Shown in pieces: positions 7,001 through 8,389 of a stretch of DNA of 8,389 nucleotides (positions within the stretch are counted from its first letter, which is position 1; each line of letters begins with the position of its first letter). Origin of the DNA: an uncultured Collinsella sp. (GTDB taxonomy: Bacteria > Actinomycetota > Coriobacteriia > Coriobacteriales > Coriobacteriaceae); the NCBI GenBank assembly GCA_902479075.1, contig CABSNK010000038.1:1-8389 (forward strand), written 5' to 3'. Below the pieces are notes generated by a model. It worked only from the letters and a program-made list of their open reading frames with translations. It searched no databases and was not told where the DNA came from. The position numbers and the translations under genes were made by a program.

Positions 7001-7444
7001 CTCGCGAAGCATTGCGTTGAGTTGCGCCGTGGTATCCTGATCAATCTGCTCAGCCAAACGACTCATGGTATCGAGCGCACGCCATGCGTCGCTGTCCGAG
7101 ATACCTCCCATACCGCGATGCGCAACCTTGTTGCGAACGCCCTTGAGCTCCATGACGTAGTTCTTGCAATCCTGAGGCAACCTAAGGCGAAACACATCGC
7201 GCCAGTTGATGTCAATGAGCAGCAAGCACAGGGCAATATCGAGCGAGTCAGCAAGAGTGGCATAGTCACCCGATGCTGGCAGGTTGCGCTTTTGGTCGTC
7301 GTAGAGCTTGTTGAGCACACCGACCTGCCAAAAATCATTGCCGTATGCCTGGGTAAGCTCGCGCATCACATAAGGATCAAGGGCCTCGAGCAAAAGGTCA
7401 AAGCCCTTATTGAGAAGATCGCAGTTATTAGCGTTGTTCTCCAT
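4031..7444 (-). CDS. DUF499-type AAA+ ATPase with N-terminal Swt1-like HEPN domain
   Basis: This 1137-aa protein is full length and uninterrupted. Residues about 8-140 resemble the Swt1-type HEPN domain, with the Rx4H motif RNKVAH (R104, H109), which in active HEPN proteins forms an RNase site. A linker (150-185) leads to the DUF499 ATPase. Its P-loop is TAFGGGKTH (266-274), Walker B is LVLMDE (386-391), a sensor-like strand LVVASIP is at 431-437, and the family-typical stretch KFQRTRGVLRLMA is at 546-558. An Ala/Glu-rich linker (about 1010-1030) precedes a C-terminal domain of roughly 70 residues. DUF499 ATPases are related to the PglY/BrxC proteins of phage-defence systems and often sit beside DUF1156 methyltransferases. 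AAGGAG lies 7 nt before the ATG, and the gene starts 18 bp after the methyltransferase remnant, so they form one operon. A nucleic-acid remodelling or defence role is inferred. Confidence 0.88.
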   Translation of the reverse strand: MENNANNCDLLNKGFDLLLEALDPYVMRELTQAYGNDFWQVGVLNKLYDDQKRNLPASGDYATLADSLDIALCLLLIDINWRDVFRLRLPQDCKNYVMELKGVRNKVAHRGMGGISDSDAWRALDTMSRLAEQIDQDTTAQLNAMLREVRYGSADGSTAVTTNVDAGVDAPAPRRKSLEQTKAVRGLPSWRDVMEPHMDVAEGRYRNAEFAADLAQVARGKGELEYRDPVEFFNRTYVTEGMKGLLVQSLRRVAGLDGEPVIQLKTAFGGGKTHSMLALYHMMRSRSRLGQIANIASVLEEAGVAEVPEVHVAVLVGTSINPAKAMRPATMPGIMVNTLWGHMAYQLAESAGRPELYDYVKDADKKGVSPGSAALTELFDDCGCCLVLMDELVAYAKKIYGVDGLNAGSFDNFITFIQELTEAARASKRSLVVASIPESDNEIGGEAGQRALEQIEHTFGRMEAIWKPVAANEGFEVVRRRLFLDCKDDAARDEVCATFSKMYNENTADFPVESRELEYRDRMVSCYPIHPEVFDRLYEDWATLEKFQRTRGVLRLMASVIHELWMNQDPSPMIMPGSFPLDVPGVRDELTRYLDDNWNAVVDSEIDGKQSVPYRNDGNNTRYGNLLASRRVARTIMLGSAPDVGGQSVRGIERAHIRLGTVQPGENISVFNDALGTLQTSSSFLYSDVNGNRFWYDTRPTLRKVADDRAQQVKDSEALYEVESRLKRLRKVDPFSGIHVCPASSLDVPDDQTLRLVVLTPSANHRGKTADSAALTLASEILSNRGTSPRTYKNMVVFAAADASYYAQLLSEAKQYLAWDSIKKDRESLNLDVAQTRETDQSVRRADESLEIKIQEAYSWLIYPRVDLFSNSMDIVWEAEHVEGGGENIVAKMARKLVSDEAAIKTWAPALLKMELDRVLWKEADHIQIKRLWEFLCSYCYLPRLSCYGVLEDAIQRGLGSKEYFGLAAGFSDDRYMELTFGEQKPFINESDLLVKPTVATKQIEEEEAAARAAAVEAEQSSDGGGHGIAFGPTTSETVTDADGRTTVVDTTPVVVQPARQKTSFHMTAKLDNTRVNRNIQTIMDEVVSQLNMLGGADVQLSFSVSAHVEDGIPVQTVRAISENCSTLGINDYRFGE

Positions 7445-7462
7445 GGTTTATCTCCTTGGGAC

Positions 7463-8326
7463 TTAATCGAAAAGCGAGTCTTGCATGGGACGCTCGACAG
7501 CAAGCTGCGCAGCCTTTGACTGAATCTCGGGCCATGCCGTAACAAGCGAGTTGTACGCGAAGGCCTCCTGCTGCCAGTTGCGCTTGTCCGCAATGGTAAA
7601 GAGGCGATACGCCAGCGCCTTGGCACCATCCGCACGGCCACCAAGTGTCTGGCTAACGATCTTGGCGCAAGCCGTAACACCGCCCTCCTCGAGCGCATGC
7701 GTAAGCTGCTGGGTCGTAAGCCAAGTAGGCGCCTTAAAGTCAACGCGCTCCGACACCTCGCTACGATCGAGCAAGTGCACATTGCCCTTAACGGAAGCAA
7801 GAAGCCCCTGTGCCGCTAAACCTTCGATAGAGACGTTCTTGGCACGGGCGAGCACGTCGGCTTCACCAAATTTAATGGTGTCAAAGGCTTTCTGCGTATA
7901 AAGATCGACACAGAAGCGGCTCTCGCAATCGAGCTCGCCATCCTGGTCGCTAAAGTACGCATCGACCTCTTGGTTGATAAGCTGCAACGCCGCACGCACC
8001 GTCATGGGGCTACCGTCGGCCTCGAGCACCTGGCTGTAGCGCGAATACACGCCAATACCAGGTCCAATAGCCGACTGAGCAAGGTCAACAGGCGCGATGT
8101 TCGAAGAACGAAGTTTATCGAGCGCAGGTCCCAGCTCACGCTTGAGCGCCATCACGAAGTCGCGACGAGTGCCCATGGGGGCATCCTCGGGGCGTTTGCG
8201 GCAGACGAGGACGATGGAGGACGCGAGAGCGTTGGTGCCGTTGCCGATGGTACGGCCTGGCTTCTCGGTACGCATCGGCCACGTACCGTTGATTTCAAAA
8301 CCCGCACGGATAATGGCAGACAGCAT
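7463..8326 (-). CDS. C-terminal remnant of a DUF1156-family DNA adenine methyltransferase
   Basis: The 287-aa frame matches the C-terminal part of COG1743/DUF1156 DNA methyltransferases. Signature stretches are GTWPMRTE (14-21), NALASSIVLVCRKRP (32-46) and the region round GPGIGVYSRYSQVLE (about 88-102). Family members are usually about 900-1000 residues, so roughly two thirds is missing, including the SAM-binding motif and the (N/D)PPY catalytic motif. No methylation activity is expected from this fragment. Family-like sequence continues a few codons upstream of ATG 8326 (DWET), then ends at an inverted repeat, and the frame is closed by TAA at 8369-8371. GGGAG lies only 3 nt before ATG 8326, so that start is doubtful. 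The gene is best read as a 5'-truncated pseudogene whose 3' part is still coupled to the intact DUF499 ATPase gene. Confidence 0.75.
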   Translation of the reverse strand: MLSAIIRAGFEINGTWPMRTEKPGRTIGNGTNALASSIVLVCRKRPEDAPMGTRRDFVMALKRELGPALDKLRSSNIAPVDLAQSAIGPGIGVYSRYSQVLEADGSPMTVRAALQLINQEVDAYFSDQDGELDCESRFCVDLYTQKAFDTIKFGEADVLARAKNVSIEGLAAQGLLASVKGNVHLLDRSEVSERVDFKAPTWLTTQQLTHALEEGGVTACAKIVSQTLGGRADGAKALAYRLFTIADKRNWQQEAFAYNSLVTAWPEIQSKAAQLAVERPMQDSLFD

Positions 8327-8340
8327 CGTCTCCCAATCAG

Positions 8341-8363
8341 AACCACCCTTAAAAAGGGTGGTT
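8341..8363. repeat. Perfect 10-bp inverted repeat at the methyltransferase breakpoint
   Basis: AACCACCCTT (8341-8350) and AAGGGTGGTT (8354-8363) are perfect complements around AAA. The hairpin starts five bases from the last codon that looks like the methyltransferase family. A second small palindrome, GGGT-ATA-ACCC, follows at 8372-8382. Subterminal hairpins of this kind are typical of IS200/IS605-type element ends, but no transposase is in the window. A deletion scar or a terminator is possible. Confidence 0.5.
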
Positions 8364-8389
8364 TGCTCTTAGGGTATAACCCACGGGCC

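Overview
The window looks like chromosomal DNA of a high-GC, anaerobic Coriobacteriia-type actinobacterium, most likely Collinsella or a close relative. This rests on codon usage and the overall look of the proteins, not on a marker gene, so it is moderately sure. No rRNA, tRNA, CRISPR array or complete transposon is present.

Layout. Bases 1-139 hold a 16-bp palindrome and a weak promoter ahead of a YheO/DauR-type PAS-HTH transcriptional regulator (140-793). Next comes a 272-aa acidic, mostly disordered protein with one C-terminal membrane anchor (914-1732). Facing it on the minus strand is a 440-aa P-loop ATPase with a C-terminal DUF4143/nuclease-fold domain (1770-3092). The 367-bp divergent region 3093-3459 is dense with signals. 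It holds four copies of an ACACTTTTCCG motif spaced exactly 33 bp apart and overlapping the likely ATPase promoter. It also holds an operator-like inverted repeat, a good extended -10 promoter on the plus strand, and a leader that folds like a SAM-clan (S-box type) riboswitch ending at the ribosome binding site of an unrecognised cysteine-rich 160-aa protein (3460-3942). A 16-bp-stem terminator (3973-4009) separates that gene from the convergent block.

Bases 4031-8389 are a defence-type block transcribed leftwards. A C-terminal remnant of a DUF1156-family (COG1743-like) DNA adenine methyltransferase comes first (7463-8326). Eighteen bases later comes an intact 1137-aa DUF499-type AAA+ ATPase with an N-terminal Swt1-like HEPN domain (4031-7444). 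Members of these two families are commonly adjacent in modification/defence islands related to the PglY/BrxC class of ATPases.

The methyltransferase is broken. Its frame is closed by TAA at 8369-8371, just beyond a perfect 10-bp inverted repeat (8341-8363) that begins where family-like sequence stops. This resembles the terminal hairpin of an IS200/IS605-type element or a deletion scar. The ATPase has therefore outlived its catalytic partner, at least within this window. The parts most worth a second look are the 33-bp repeat array with its ATPase, the SAM-clan-like leader over an unknown gene, and the interrupted methyltransferase/ATPase pair.
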